Shown here: positions 25,312 through 32,970 of the stretch, in pieces
Position numbering within the stretch: the stretch's first letter is position 1
Layout: every line of letters starts with the position of its first letter
Assembly (NCBI RefSeq): GCF_004364775.1
Contig: NZ_SOAL01000005.1
Coordinates: forward strand, 62,001-126,000
Origin: Comamonas sp. JUb58
GTDB taxonomy: Bacteria > Pseudomonadota > Gammaproteobacteria > Burkholderiales > Burkholderiaceae_C
Direction: 5' to 3'
DNA length: 64,000 bases
Notes under the pieces: model-generated
What the model saw: only the letters and a program-made list of their open reading frames with translations
Told to the model about the DNA's origin: nothing
Database searches by the model: none
Translations under genes and position numbers: made by a program

Positions 25312-26508
25312 ATGACAACAACGAAATTTCTGCGCTCGCCAGCCCCGCTGGCGGCGAGCCTGCTGATGGCCGGTCTGCCGCTGGGCAGCTTTGCGCAAAC
25401 GCCTGCCGCTGCCAGCGGCTCGGCCGCCCCATCCACGGTCTGGCAGCAGTGCACGGCGCTCAGCGACGGCGCCGCCCGCCTGGCCTGTTTTGACCAATGG
25501 GCGCAGCAGCAATCGCAGCAGCCGCTGGTCAGCCAACAGGCACAGCCCGCCGCCACGACCCCGCCGGCATCGGCCAATGCCATACAAGGCCTGACCCCAC
25601 CTGCCAGCGCACTGGCCACAGCCGACCTGCCTGCCCCCATTGGTGGCTGCCGCGATGATGGCTACACCGAGATGTCCCGTTTCTGGGAACTGGAAGCCGG
25701 CACCGATTGCGGTACCTTCAGCTTCCGTGGCTACCGGCCGCTGTCGGTGTCGTTTGCCGTGGGCGATAAGGTCAACCGCCAGCCCAGCTCGCTCAACCCC
25801 GTCAACTCGGCCACGACCGAGACCGACTACCAGAAGCAGGAAATGCGCATCCAGCTGTCGGTGCGTACCAAGCTGGCGCAAAACCTGTTGACGGATCCGA
25901 ATGGCAAGCTGCGCGATTCGCTATGGATCGGCTACACCGGCCTGTCCTACTGGCAGGTGTTCAACTCGGACCTGTCGCGCCCCTTCCGCACGACCGACCA
26001 CCAGCCCGAGATCTTCTACATCTACCCGACCACCGCCCAGTTGCCCTTTGGCTGGCGCTGGCGCTACAGCGGCATTGGCCTGGAGCACCAGTCCAACGGC
26101 CAAAGCGATCCGCTGTCGCGCAGCTGGAACCGAACCTACCTGATGACCGGTTTCGAGCTGGACAACCGCTGGCAGCTGCAGGCCAAGATCTGGCACCGCA
26201 TCAAGGAAAGCGCCGAGGACGACAACAACCCCAATATCCAGAACTACATCGGCCGCAGCGAGCTGAAGCTGGGCTGGAACGTCAACCAGCGCAACTGGAT
26301 GGGCGTGACCGCGCGTGGCTCGCTCAACGGCCATGGCAAGGGCTCTGGCCGTGTCGAATGGATGCACACCCTGGGCGAAGGCTGGATGGGCGGCAAGAGC
26401 AACCTGCGCCTGCACGCCCAGCTCTTCCACGGCTATGGCGACAGCCTGATCGACTACAACTACAAGCGGACGGTGTTCTCGCTGGGCTTCAGCTTGCTGG
26501 ACTTCTAA
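25312..26508 (+). CDS. pldA: Outer-membrane phospholipase A1
   Basis: 398 residues. An N-terminal signal peptide (about 1-30, ending SFAQ) leads into a Gln/Pro/Ala-rich linker and then a twelve-strand beta barrel. The catalytic segment YSGIGLEHQSNGQSDPLSRSWNR contains the His-Ser pair of OMPLA in its HxSNG context and the following Asn. The C-terminal residue is Phe, as needed for BamA recognition. Members hydrolyse acyl chains of phospholipids that reach the outer leaflet and work as calcium-dependent dimers. It is followed directly by a strong terminator. Confidence 0.92.
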   Translation: MTTTKFLRSPAPLAASLLMAGLPLGSFAQTPAAASGSAAPSTVWQQCTALSDGAARLACFDQWAQQQSQQPLVSQQAQPAATTPPASANAIQGLTPPASALATADLPAPIGGCRDDGYTEMSRFWELEAGTDCGTFSFRGYRPLSVSFAVGDKVNRQPSSLNPVNSATTETDYQKQEMRIQLSVRTKLAQNLLTDPNGKLRDSLWIGYTGLSYWQVFNSDLSRPFRTTDHQPEIFYIYPTTAQLPFGWRWRYSGIGLEHQSNGQSDPLSRSWNRTYLMTGFELDNRWQLQAKIWHRIKESAEDDNNPNIQNYIGRSELKLGWNVNQRNWMGVTARGSLNGHGKGSGRVEWMHTLGEGWMGGKSNLRLHAQLFHGYGDSLIDYNYKRTVFSLGFSLLDF

Positions 26509-26523
26509 GAACCTGCTGAAAGC

Positions 26524-26552
26524 AAAAAACGTCTGCCAGGCAGACGTTTTTT
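26524..26552. terminator. Bidirectional terminator between pldA and the aromatic-CoA operon
   Basis: A 12-bp perfect stem (26524-26535 with 26541-26552) and a 5-base loop; arms are A6-CGTCTG and CAGACG-T6. It can serve pldA (+) and the 13-gene operon ending at 26562 (-). Confidence 0.9.
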
Positions 26553-26561
26553 ACATAGCGT

Positions 26562-27458
26562 CTAGGTAGACAGCCGCAGCAAGCGTTGGCACAGATCCGA
26601 CTGCGGATCTTCCAGCCCATGCAGCACCGAGAAATGGTCGCAGCCGGGCAGCGCGGCCTGCTCGGCCACATTGCCCGCTGCCTGCCAGGCGCTGTGCATC
26701 AGCAGCGACTGTCGCTCAAACTCCGGTTGTTCGCGCCCACCCCAGACCAGGTGCATGGGGGTGGTGCAGCGCCTGGCCGAAAACGCGGGCGAGTTGCGGG
26801 CAATCACACCATCATCGAGCTGGATCATCGGCTGCAGATAACTGTAGCGCAGCGGTGCCAGGTCATAGAGGCCACTGAGCAGCAGCGCGCCGCGCAGCGG
26901 GTCATCGGGCAGGCCATAGTCGCGCGCCCAGGGCGTTTGCAGGCACATCGCGCCCAACTGGCCTCCGGCGGAATGCCCACCCACCACGATCCGCGTCGGG
27001 TCGCCACCATAGGCCTCGATATGGCGCAGCACCCAAGCCAGGCTGGCTCGGCACTGGCGCACGATCTCATCAATGCTGACCTGGGGGCACAGCGCATAGT
27101 TCACCACCACCGTGCAAAAGCCCAGCGCCTGCGGCCCCAGGGCCACGCAGCTGAACTCCTTGGAGGTATTGGCGCGCCAGTAGCCGCCATGCAGAAACAC
27201 GAACACCGGCGCGGGCGCGCCCGCTGCGGCGGGGAAGATGTCCAGGGTTTCGGCCAGTGTCGGGCCAAAGGGCACATCCAAGGCGCAGCGCAGGCCCATG
27301 CGGGCCTGGGCACTGCGCTCGGCAAGATGCTGGCGGGCGGCAGCCGGGTCGGCCACCGGCCGCGCGGTGTCGTACTGCGCATCGATCTGCGCCTGCGATT
27401 CAAAATCGCGGTACAGCCGGGGTGGCGTGCTGGCAGCCATGCTTGGTTCAGCCGGCAT
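26562..27458 (-). CDS. Arylformamidase-like alpha/beta hydrolase
   Basis: 298 residues, alpha/beta-hydrolase fold. The oxyanion-hole motif FVFLHGGYW and the nucleophile elbow GGHSAGGQL are those of the esterase/KynB (arylformamidase) branch; a late Asp and the C-terminal CDHFSVL complete the triad. The N-terminus (YRDFESQAQIDAQYD) is typical of KynB-like hydrolases. It may start at 27458 or at 27440; the upstream ATG overlaps ridA. As the last gene of the aromatic-CoA operon it could release anthranilate from a formylated precursor or hydrolyse a pathway ester; either role is inferred. Confidence 0.8.
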   Translation of the reverse strand: MPAEPSMAASTPPRLYRDFESQAQIDAQYDTARPVADPAAARQHLAERSAQARMGLRCALDVPFGPTLAETLDIFPAAAGAPAPVFVFLHGGYWRANTSKEFSCVALGPQALGFCTVVVNYALCPQVSIDEIVRQCRASLAWVLRHIEAYGGDPTRIVVGGHSAGGQLGAMCLQTPWARDYGLPDDPLRGALLLSGLYDLAPLRYSYLQPMIQLDDGVIARNSPAFSARRCTTPMHLVWGGREQPEFERQSLLMHSAWQAAGNVAEQAALPGCDHFSVLHGLEDPQSDLCQRLLRLST

Positions 27459-27846
27459 CGGGCACCACGGCGGTAACCTCGATCTCCACCTTGGCCCGGT
27501 CCTCGATCAAGGCGACCACCTGCACCGCCGTCATCGCGGCGTTGAAGCTGCCAATCAGCTCGCGGTAGGCCTTGCCGATCTCCGCCTGCTGGGCCATATA
27601 GGCCTGCTTGTCGGTGATGTACCAGGTCATGCGCACGATGTGCTCGGGCTTGGCACCGCCTTCGGCCAGCACCTCCACAATGTTCTGCAGCGCCTGGCGC
27701 ACCTGGCCGGCCAGGTCATCGGTGTGGAACACGCCTTGTGCATCCCAGCCAATCATGCCGGCAACAAAAATCTGCCGGCCGCTGACCATCACGCCATTGG
27801 CATAGCCCTTGGGCCGGGGCCAACCTGGGGGAAGTAGTACTTGCAT
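27448..27846 (-). CDS. RidA-family enamine/imine deaminase
   Basis: 132 residues, YjgF/YER057c/UK114 trimer fold. Family features are a substrate-binding N-terminal YANGVMVSGRQIFVAGMIG, the segment QVRQALQNIVEVLAEGGA, and the loop VRMTWYITD. The ATG at 27846 has a full AAAGGAGG ribosome-binding site. RidA proteins hydrolyse reactive enamines or imines to ketones. In this operon the flavoprotein would make a CoA-bound enamine from 2-aminobenzoyl-CoA, so a deaminating role in the pathway is plausible. The Arg essential in canonical RidA is not in its usual place as far as can be judged, so it may belong to another Rid subgroup. Confidence 0.88.
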   Translation of the reverse strand: MQVLLPPGWPRPKGYANGVMVSGRQIFVAGMIGWDAQGVFHTDDLAGQVRQALQNIVEVLAEGGAKPEHIVRMTWYITDKQAYMAQQAEIGKAYRELIGSFNAAMTAVQVVALIEDRAKVEIEVTAVVPDAG

Positions 27847-27870
27847 TGCGCCTCCTTTAGCAAACAAATC

Positions 27871-28326
27871 TCAGACGGTGCATTCCGCCGCCATCCACTG
27901 CGCGATGCGGGCCTGGATGGCCGGGGGAATGCTTATCGCTTCATGGCTGTCCAGGCTGGTGAACACCAGCACCTGGTGGGCTAGCGCCCGCACCGCGCCA
28001 TCATCGCCGACACAGCGCAGCGCCAGCTGCAGCGAGCGGCTGCCCAGCCGCAGCACGGCCAGCTCCAGCTGCACCGCATCGCCCATGCGGGCAATGGCCC
28101 GAAAATCACAGGCCAGGTGCACGATGGGCAGGCCCGTGCGCTCAGGCCCCAGCATCTGGGCATAGCGGTAGTGCAGCCCCTGGTTGAACCAGTCCTCCAC
28201 CAGGGACTGGAACAGCAGCAGGTACTGCGGATAAAACACAATGCCCGCCGGATCACACTGCGCAAAGCGGATGCCGGTGGCCACGCGGAACACGGCGCCG
28301 TTCTCGGGCCAGGTCAAGGCTGCCAT
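27871..28326 (-). CDS. Hotdog-fold acyl-CoA thioesterase (4-hydroxybenzoyl-CoA thioesterase type)
   Basis: 151 residues. The motif RFAQCDPAGIVFYPQY with catalytic Asp is that of the 4HBT family, which hydrolyse aryl- or acyl-CoA esters; the remainder (ACDFRAIARMGDAVQLELAV) fits the hotdog fold. It sits 1 bp after livF and 24 bp before ridA in the same operon. It may release CoA from dead-end or overflow CoA esters, in line with thioesterases seen in other aryl-CoA pathways. It is less likely to be a step in the main route. Confidence 0.88.
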   Translation of the reverse strand: MAALTWPENGAVFRVATGIRFAQCDPAGIVFYPQYLLLFQSLVEDWFNQGLHYRYAQMLGPERTGLPIVHLACDFRAIARMGDAVQLELAVLRLGSRSLQLALRCVGDDGAVRALAHQVLVFTSLDSHEAISIPPAIQARIAQWMAAECTV

Positions 28327-28327
28327 G

Positions 28328-29038
28328 TCAGACCCCGATATAGCGCTGCCATAGCTCAGGCTGCGCCTCCAGCTGGGCCGAGCTGCCCTGCCACACCACC
28401 TGGCCGCGCTCGATCAAGGTGTGCTGGTCGGCCAGCGCCATCAGCCGCTTGACGTATTTGTCGATCACCAAGATCGCCTGGCCCTGCGCGCGCAAGGCCG
28501 CCAGGCACTGCCAGATCTCCTCGCGGATCAGCGGCGCCAGGCCCTCAGTGGCCTCGTCCAGGATCAGCAGATGCGGATTGGTCATCAGCGCCCGGCCAAT
28601 GGCCAGCATCTGCTGCTCACCGCCCGAGAGCCGGTTGCCGGGGTTGCTGGCGCGCTCGGCCAGGCGCGGAAACAGCTGGTAGACGCGCTCAAGCGACCAG
28701 GGGTTCTCCGAGGCATTGCGGTTGGCCGCAAAGGCCTGCAGGTTTTCCTGCACCGTCAGATTGGCAAAGATCTGACGGCCCTCGGGCACCACGGCCATGC
28801 CCATGCGCGCAATGCGGTCCGCAGGCAGGTGCTCGATGCGCTCGCCGCGAAACCGCACGCTGCCGGCCGATGCCGGTGTCATGCCCAGCAGGCTGCGCAC
28901 GGTGGTGGTCTTGCCCATGCCATTGCGGCCCAGCAAGGTCGCGACCTCGCCCGCAGCCATGCGCAGATGGATGCCAAACAGCACCTGGCTGCTGCCGTAG
29001 CAGGTTTCCAGGGCTTCCACTTCCAGCAATGCGCTCAT
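28328..29038 (-). CDS. livF: Branched-chain/aromatic-acid ABC importer ATP-binding protein LivF-like
   Basis: 236 residues, second ATPase of a five-component HAAT-family importer. Walker A LLGRNGMGKTTTVRS, signature LSGGEQQMLAIGRAL, Walker B LLILDEATEGLAP. The DEATEGLAP form is typical of LivF. Its ATG overlaps the livG stop (TGATG). With livG, livM, livH and the binding protein it completes a transporter embedded in the aryl-CoA operon, implying that the cargo is the aromatic acid itself and not leucine. Confidence 0.94.
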   Translation of the reverse strand: MSALLEVEALETCYGSSQVLFGIHLRMAAGEVATLLGRNGMGKTTTVRSLLGMTPASAGSVRFRGERIEHLPADRIARMGMAVVPEGRQIFANLTVQENLQAFAANRNASENPWSLERVYQLFPRLAERASNPGNRLSGGEQQMLAIGRALMTNPHLLILDEATEGLAPLIREEIWQCLAALRAQGQAILVIDKYVKRLMALADQHTLIERGQVVWQGSSAQLEAQPELWQRYIGV

Positions 29039-29817
29039 CAGGCGGCCTCCTCTGCAGCTTCGTCGCCCAGGTAGGCGCGGCGCACATCGGGGTCGCGCCG
29101 TATCTCATCCGGCGTGCCGGTGGCAATCACCTTGCCAAACACCAGGGTCGAGATGCGGTCCGCCAGGCGGAAGACCGCGTCCATGTCGTGCTCCACCAGC
29201 AGGATGGTCGTGTCCTGGCGCAGCTGCAGCAGCAGCTGCACCATGCGCTCGGATTCGTCCGGCCCCATGCCTGCCATCGGCTCATCGAGCAGCAGCATGC
29301 GCGGCCGCGTGGCCAGTGCCAGCGCCACCTCCAGCTGGCGCTGCTCGCCATGCGCCAGCAAGCCTGCGGTCTGCTGCAGCTGGGCAGCCAGGCCCACGCG
29401 CTCGGCCACCTCGGCGGCCTGCGCATAGCGTGCGCTCTCAGTGCGCGCCGGGCGCCAGAAGCGCCAGCTTGATCCATCGCGCGCCTGCACGCCCAGCGCA
29501 ATGTTCTCCAGCACCGTCAGGCGCTTGAAGATGCTGGTGATCTGGTAGGAACGCACCAGGCCCGCCTGCACCCGCGCAGGCATGGGCTTGCGCTCCATCG
29601 CCTCGCCGGCAAACAGGATCTGGCCGGCATCGGGCACCAGCGCGCCCGACAGCTGGTGGATCAGGGTCGTCTTGCCGGCGCCGTTGGGCCCGATCAAGGC
29701 ATGGATATGGCCGCTCTGCACCGCAAAGCTGGCATGGTCGGTGGCAGTCAGGCCACCAAAGCGTTTGACCAGGTTCTGCACCTGCAACAAAGGGGTTGGC
29801 ATCTTGGCCGTGCTCAT
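29038..29817 (-). CDS. livG: Branched-chain/aromatic-acid ABC importer ATP-binding protein LivG-like
   Basis: 259 residues. Walker A IGPNGAGKTTLIHQLSG; the signature region LAHGEQRQLEVALALA (the LivG AHGEQR variant); Walker B MLLLDEPMAGMGPDE. The C-terminal tail YLGDEAAEEAA shows the LivG-type end. The start is the ATG at 29817, which overlaps the livM stop as ATGA; the open frame upstream lies inside livM and is not used. Confidence 0.94.
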   Translation of the reverse strand: MSTAKMPTPLLQVQNLVKRFGGLTATDHASFAVQSGHIHALIGPNGAGKTTLIHQLSGALVPDAGQILFAGEAMERKPMPARVQAGLVRSYQITSIFKRLTVLENIALGVQARDGSSWRFWRPARTESARYAQAAEVAERVGLAAQLQQTAGLLAHGEQRQLEVALALATRPRMLLLDEPMAGMGPDESERMVQLLLQLRQDTTILLVEHDMDAVFRLADRISTLVFGKVIATGTPDEIRRDPDVRRAYLGDEAAEEAA

Positions 29818-30824
29818 CGCTTGCTCCACATGCCGCGCCGCAGGCTCAGCAAACCATTGGGGGCCACCAGCACCACGATCAGCAGCACGGCGCCCAGGCC
29901 CAGTTGCCAGTGCACTGTGTAGGCGGCCAGCACTTCTTCCAGCAGCAGGAACACCGCTGCACCCACCAGGCCGCCATACAGATGGCCGACACCGCCCAGG
30001 ATGACCATGATCAGCAGGATGCCGGACTGGGTCCACTGCAGCATGCCGGGGCCGACAAAGCTGCCCTGGTTGGCCAGCATCGCGCCCGCCAGCCCGGCAA
30101 AGGCGCCGGCCAGGCTGAAGGCCACCAGCTTGTAGCGGTAGACCGGAAAACCGATGGCCTGCATGCGGGTCTCGTTCTCCTTGATGGCCTGCAGCACATG
30201 GCCAAAACGGGCATTGAGCACCCGCGCCATCAGCAGCAGGCTGATGCTGACCAGCGCCAGCACCACGTAGTAGAACGTGGCATCCTGCGCCAGATCCAGG
30301 CCCAGGCCGATGTCCGAGCGGCCGGGCAGCGACAGGCCATCATCACCGCCCAGCGATTTGAACGACATGATCAGGTAGTACAGCATCTGCGCAAAGGCCA
30401 GGGTGATCATGATGAAGTACACGCCCTGGGTGCGCAGGCTGATGGCGCCGACCAGCAGCGAAAAGGCCGCGCCCATCAGCATGGCCAGGGGCCATGCCAG
30501 CCAGGCGGAGCTCACCCCCTGCTGCATCAGCAGGCCCACGGTGTAGGCACCCAGGCCCACAAAGGCCGCATGGCCAAAGCTCACCATGCCGCCAAAGCCG
30601 AGGATGAAGTTGAGGCTGGCAGCGGCCAGGCCAAACACCAGCACGCGGCTGGCCACGCCGATGTAGAAGTCCTCACCCGTTGCCTGGGCGATCAGCGGAA
30701 AGGCGATCAGCAGTGCCAGCAAAGGCAGCACCAGCCGGGGCTGCAGCCGGTGGTCGAAGACGCTGGGCTGCGCCGCTGGCGTGGCCTGGGCCGCAGCGGT
30801 CTGTGGGGCGGTGGTGTCAGTCAT
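29814..30824 (-). CDS. livM: Branched-chain/aromatic-acid ABC importer permease LivM-like
   Basis: 336 residues with about nine hydrophobic helices. The consensus ILGFGGMVSFGHAAFVGLGAY (positions near 90-110) and FAGLAGAMLANQGSFVGP are LivM hallmarks. An N-terminal Thr/Ala-rich cytoplasmic tail of about 30 residues precedes the first helix. It overlaps livH by 8 bp and livG by 4 bp. Confidence 0.94.
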   Translation of the reverse strand: MTDTTAPQTAAAQATPAAQPSVFDHRLQPRLVLPLLALLIAFPLIAQATGEDFYIGVASRVLVFGLAAASLNFILGFGGMVSFGHAAFVGLGAYTVGLLMQQGVSSAWLAWPLAMLMGAAFSLLVGAISLRTQGVYFIMITLAFAQMLYYLIMSFKSLGGDDGLSLPGRSDIGLGLDLAQDATFYYVVLALVSISLLLMARVLNARFGHVLQAIKENETRMQAIGFPVYRYKLVAFSLAGAFAGLAGAMLANQGSFVGPGMLQWTQSGILLIMVILGGVGHLYGGLVGAAVFLLLEEVLAAYTVHWQLGLGAVLLIVVLVAPNGLLSLRRGMWSKR

Positions 30825-31737
30825 TGGCAGGGAAAAGACCTTGGGGTTTGGTGAACAGCACGGCAGCCATCAGCACATAGATCAGGATCGAGGCCACGGC
30901 CGGGCCGGCGTTGGCCGCCACCTCGGGGCCCATGGCCTTGTCAAACAACAAGGGCACCAGGGTGCGGCCGGCGGTATCGACCAGGCCCACCAGCATGGCG
31001 CCCAGCAGCGCGCCCCGGATCGAGCCAATGCCGCCAATCACGATCACCACAAAGGCGAGGATCAGAATGCTCTCGCCCATGCCCACCTGCACCGCCAGCA
31101 GCGGCCCCAGCATGCCGCCCGCCACTGCACACAGCGCAGCGCCCAGCGCAAACACCAGGGTGAAGAGGCGGCGCACATTGGCGCCCATGGCCGTCGCCAT
31201 CTCGCGGTTGGCCGCACCAGCGCGCACCTGCATGCCAAAGCGCGTGCGGGTCACCAGCAGCCACAGCAGCAAGGCCACGGCCAGGCCCACGCCGATGATC
31301 AGCAGCCGGTAGGCCGGGTAGGAGAAACCATCCATCAAGCGCACCGGCCCGGCCAGCGCGGCCGGCGGGTTCAGCATCAGCGGCTGGGCGCCCCAGATGA
31401 TGCGCACGATCTCATTGCTCATCAGCAAGATGGCAAAGGTGCCCATCACCTGCGACAGGTGGTCGCGGTGGTAGAGACGGCGCAGCACCGTGTACTCCAG
31501 CAGCACGCCCACCAGCACCGTGGCCAGCACCCCCAGGCCCAGGCCCAGCCAGAACGAGCCGCTCGCCTGGCTGAAGCTGGCCACCAGGTAGGCGCCGATC
31601 ATGTAGAGCGAACCATGGGCCAGGTTGATCATGTCCATGATGCCGAACACGAGGGTCAGGCCGGCGGCCAGCAGAAACAGCATCAAGCCGAACTGCAGGC
31701 CATTGAGCGTCTGCTCAAGAATCAGGATGGTGTTCAT
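30817..31737 (-). CDS. livH: Branched-chain/aromatic-acid ABC importer permease LivH-like
   Basis: 306 residues, about eight helices. The start MNTILILEQTLNGLQFGLML and the segment GLTLVFGIMDMINLAHGSLYM are diagnostic for LivH. The late IVIGGIGSIRGALLGAMLVG is the EAA-like coupling loop region for the ATPase. Three bp separate it from the binding-protein stop, so the five transporter genes form one block. Confidence 0.94.
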   Translation of the reverse strand: MNTILILEQTLNGLQFGLMLFLLAAGLTLVFGIMDMINLAHGSLYMIGAYLVASFSQASGSFWLGLGLGVLATVLVGVLLEYTVLRRLYHRDHLSQVMGTFAILLMSNEIVRIIWGAQPLMLNPPAALAGPVRLMDGFSYPAYRLLIIGVGLAVALLLWLLVTRTRFGMQVRAGAANREMATAMGANVRRLFTLVFALGAALCAVAGGMLGPLLAVQVGMGESILILAFVVIVIGGIGSIRGALLGAMLVGLVDTAGRTLVPLLFDKAMGPEVAANAGPAVASILIYVLMAAVLFTKPQGLFPAND

Positions 31738-31740
31738 CGA

Positions 31741-32925
31741 TCAGGACGGCATCTTGCAGTCTTTGACGTAGGCATCCTGGTGGTTCTTGAACACCGTGCC
31801 CACCGTGCGGTTGGTCAGCTTGCCCTGGCTGTCCTTGCTGACCACGCGCAGGTAGTAGTCCTGCACCGGGAAATGGTTGCTGTTGAACTTGAAGCTGCCC
31901 CGCACCGACTCGAACTTGGCCGCCTCGATGGCCTTGCGCAAGGCCGCCTTGTCATCGAGCTTGCCCTTGACATCGCGCACCGCCGCATCCATCAGGCGCG
32001 CAGCGTCATAGCCATGCGATGCATACAGCGATGGCATACGGCCAAATTCCTTCTGGAAGTCGGTGACGAACTTCTTGTTCGCGGCATTGTCCCGGTCATG
32101 CGCCCATTGCGAGGTGTTGAAGGTGCCCAGCATCGAGTCACCCACCGCACGGATCACATCCTCATCGGCGGAGAAGCCCGGGGCGTACAAGGTGATGTCC
32201 TTGGACAGGCCGGCGCCGACAAACTGCTTGATGAAGTTCACGCCCAGGCCACCGGGCAGAAAGATATAGACGCCATCGACCTGGGCTGCACGCATCTTGG
32301 AGATCTCGGCGCCATAGTCCAGCTGGCTCAGCGAGGTATAGGTCTCCATGCCGATCTCGCCCTTGTAGAAGCGCTTGAAGCCGGCGATCGAATCCTTGCC
32401 TGCGGGGTAGTTGGGCGCGATCAGCGCCACGCGCTTGAAGCCCTTGTCCTGCATGGTCTGGCCGGCGGCCTCATGCAGCGCATCGTTTTGCTGCGAGACA
32501 TTGAAGAAATACGGGTTGCACTGCGCGCCGGCGTACTGCGAGGGGCCGGCATTGGGGCTGATGAAGAAGGTCTTGTTCTGGAACGCCGCCGGGCCCACGG
32601 CCAGCATCACGTTGGAGAACACGGTGCCCGTCATGAAATCCACCTTGTCGCGCTTGAGCAGGCGCTCGGCCGTCTGCTTGGCCACCTCGGGGTTTTGCTG
32701 GTCATCGACCACCACCACCTCGGCAGGCAGGTTGCCGATCTTGCCGTTCATGTGCTTGACGGCCAGCTGGAAGCCGTCGCGGATGTCGGTGCCCAGACCG
32801 GCGCCGGGGCCCGACAAGGTGCTGAGCAAGCCCACCTTGACCTGGTCGGCCGCACTGGCACTGCTGGCGCAGAGCAGCGCGATGGACAGACTCACAAGAC
32901 TGCGATGCAAAAGATGACGCTTCAT
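31741..32925 (-). CDS. Periplasmic substrate-binding protein of the aromatic-acid ABC importer
   Basis: 394 residues. Signal peptide about 1-25 (basic start, hydrophobic core, SASA cut). The mature protein is a Peripla_BP_6/LivJ-type receptor (VKVGLLSTLSGPGAGLGTDI, VVVVDDQQNPEVAKQTAERL, DVIRAVGDSMLGTF). HAAT receptors in catabolic operons often bind benzoate or hydroxybenzoates. The cargo here is inferred from the operon to be anthranilate or a similar aromatic acid. It has an AGGGAA ribosome-binding motif and follows the ligase gene by 45 bp. Confidence 0.9.
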   Translation of the reverse strand: MKRHLLHRSLVSLSIALLCASSASAADQVKVGLLSTLSGPGAGLGTDIRDGFQLAVKHMNGKIGNLPAEVVVVDDQQNPEVAKQTAERLLKRDKVDFMTGTVFSNVMLAVGPAAFQNKTFFISPNAGPSQYAGAQCNPYFFNVSQQNDALHEAAGQTMQDKGFKRVALIAPNYPAGKDSIAGFKRFYKGEIGMETYTSLSQLDYGAEISKMRAAQVDGVYIFLPGGLGVNFIKQFVGAGLSKDITLYAPGFSADEDVIRAVGDSMLGTFNTSQWAHDRDNAANKKFVTDFQKEFGRMPSLYASHGYDAARLMDAAVRDVKGKLDDKAALRKAIEAAKFESVRGSFKFNSNHFPVQDYYLRVVSKDSQGKLTNRTVGTVFKNHQDAYVKDCKMPS

Positions 32926-32970
32926 GCTGGTTCCCTGGTTGGTGTGCCAAAAAAATTTAACGAGCCGCTA

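Noticed and set aside
22765..25881. 1038-residue open frame antisense to rep, the lipoprotein and pldA
   Set aside because: It overlaps three well-supported genes, is Gln/His/Gly-rich low complexity and reflects the GC-rich codon pattern of the other strand.
28328..32925. Leucine/isoleucine/valine importer proper
   Set aside because: The family match is real, but its position inside an aryl-CoA operon makes an aromatic-acid cargo more likely.
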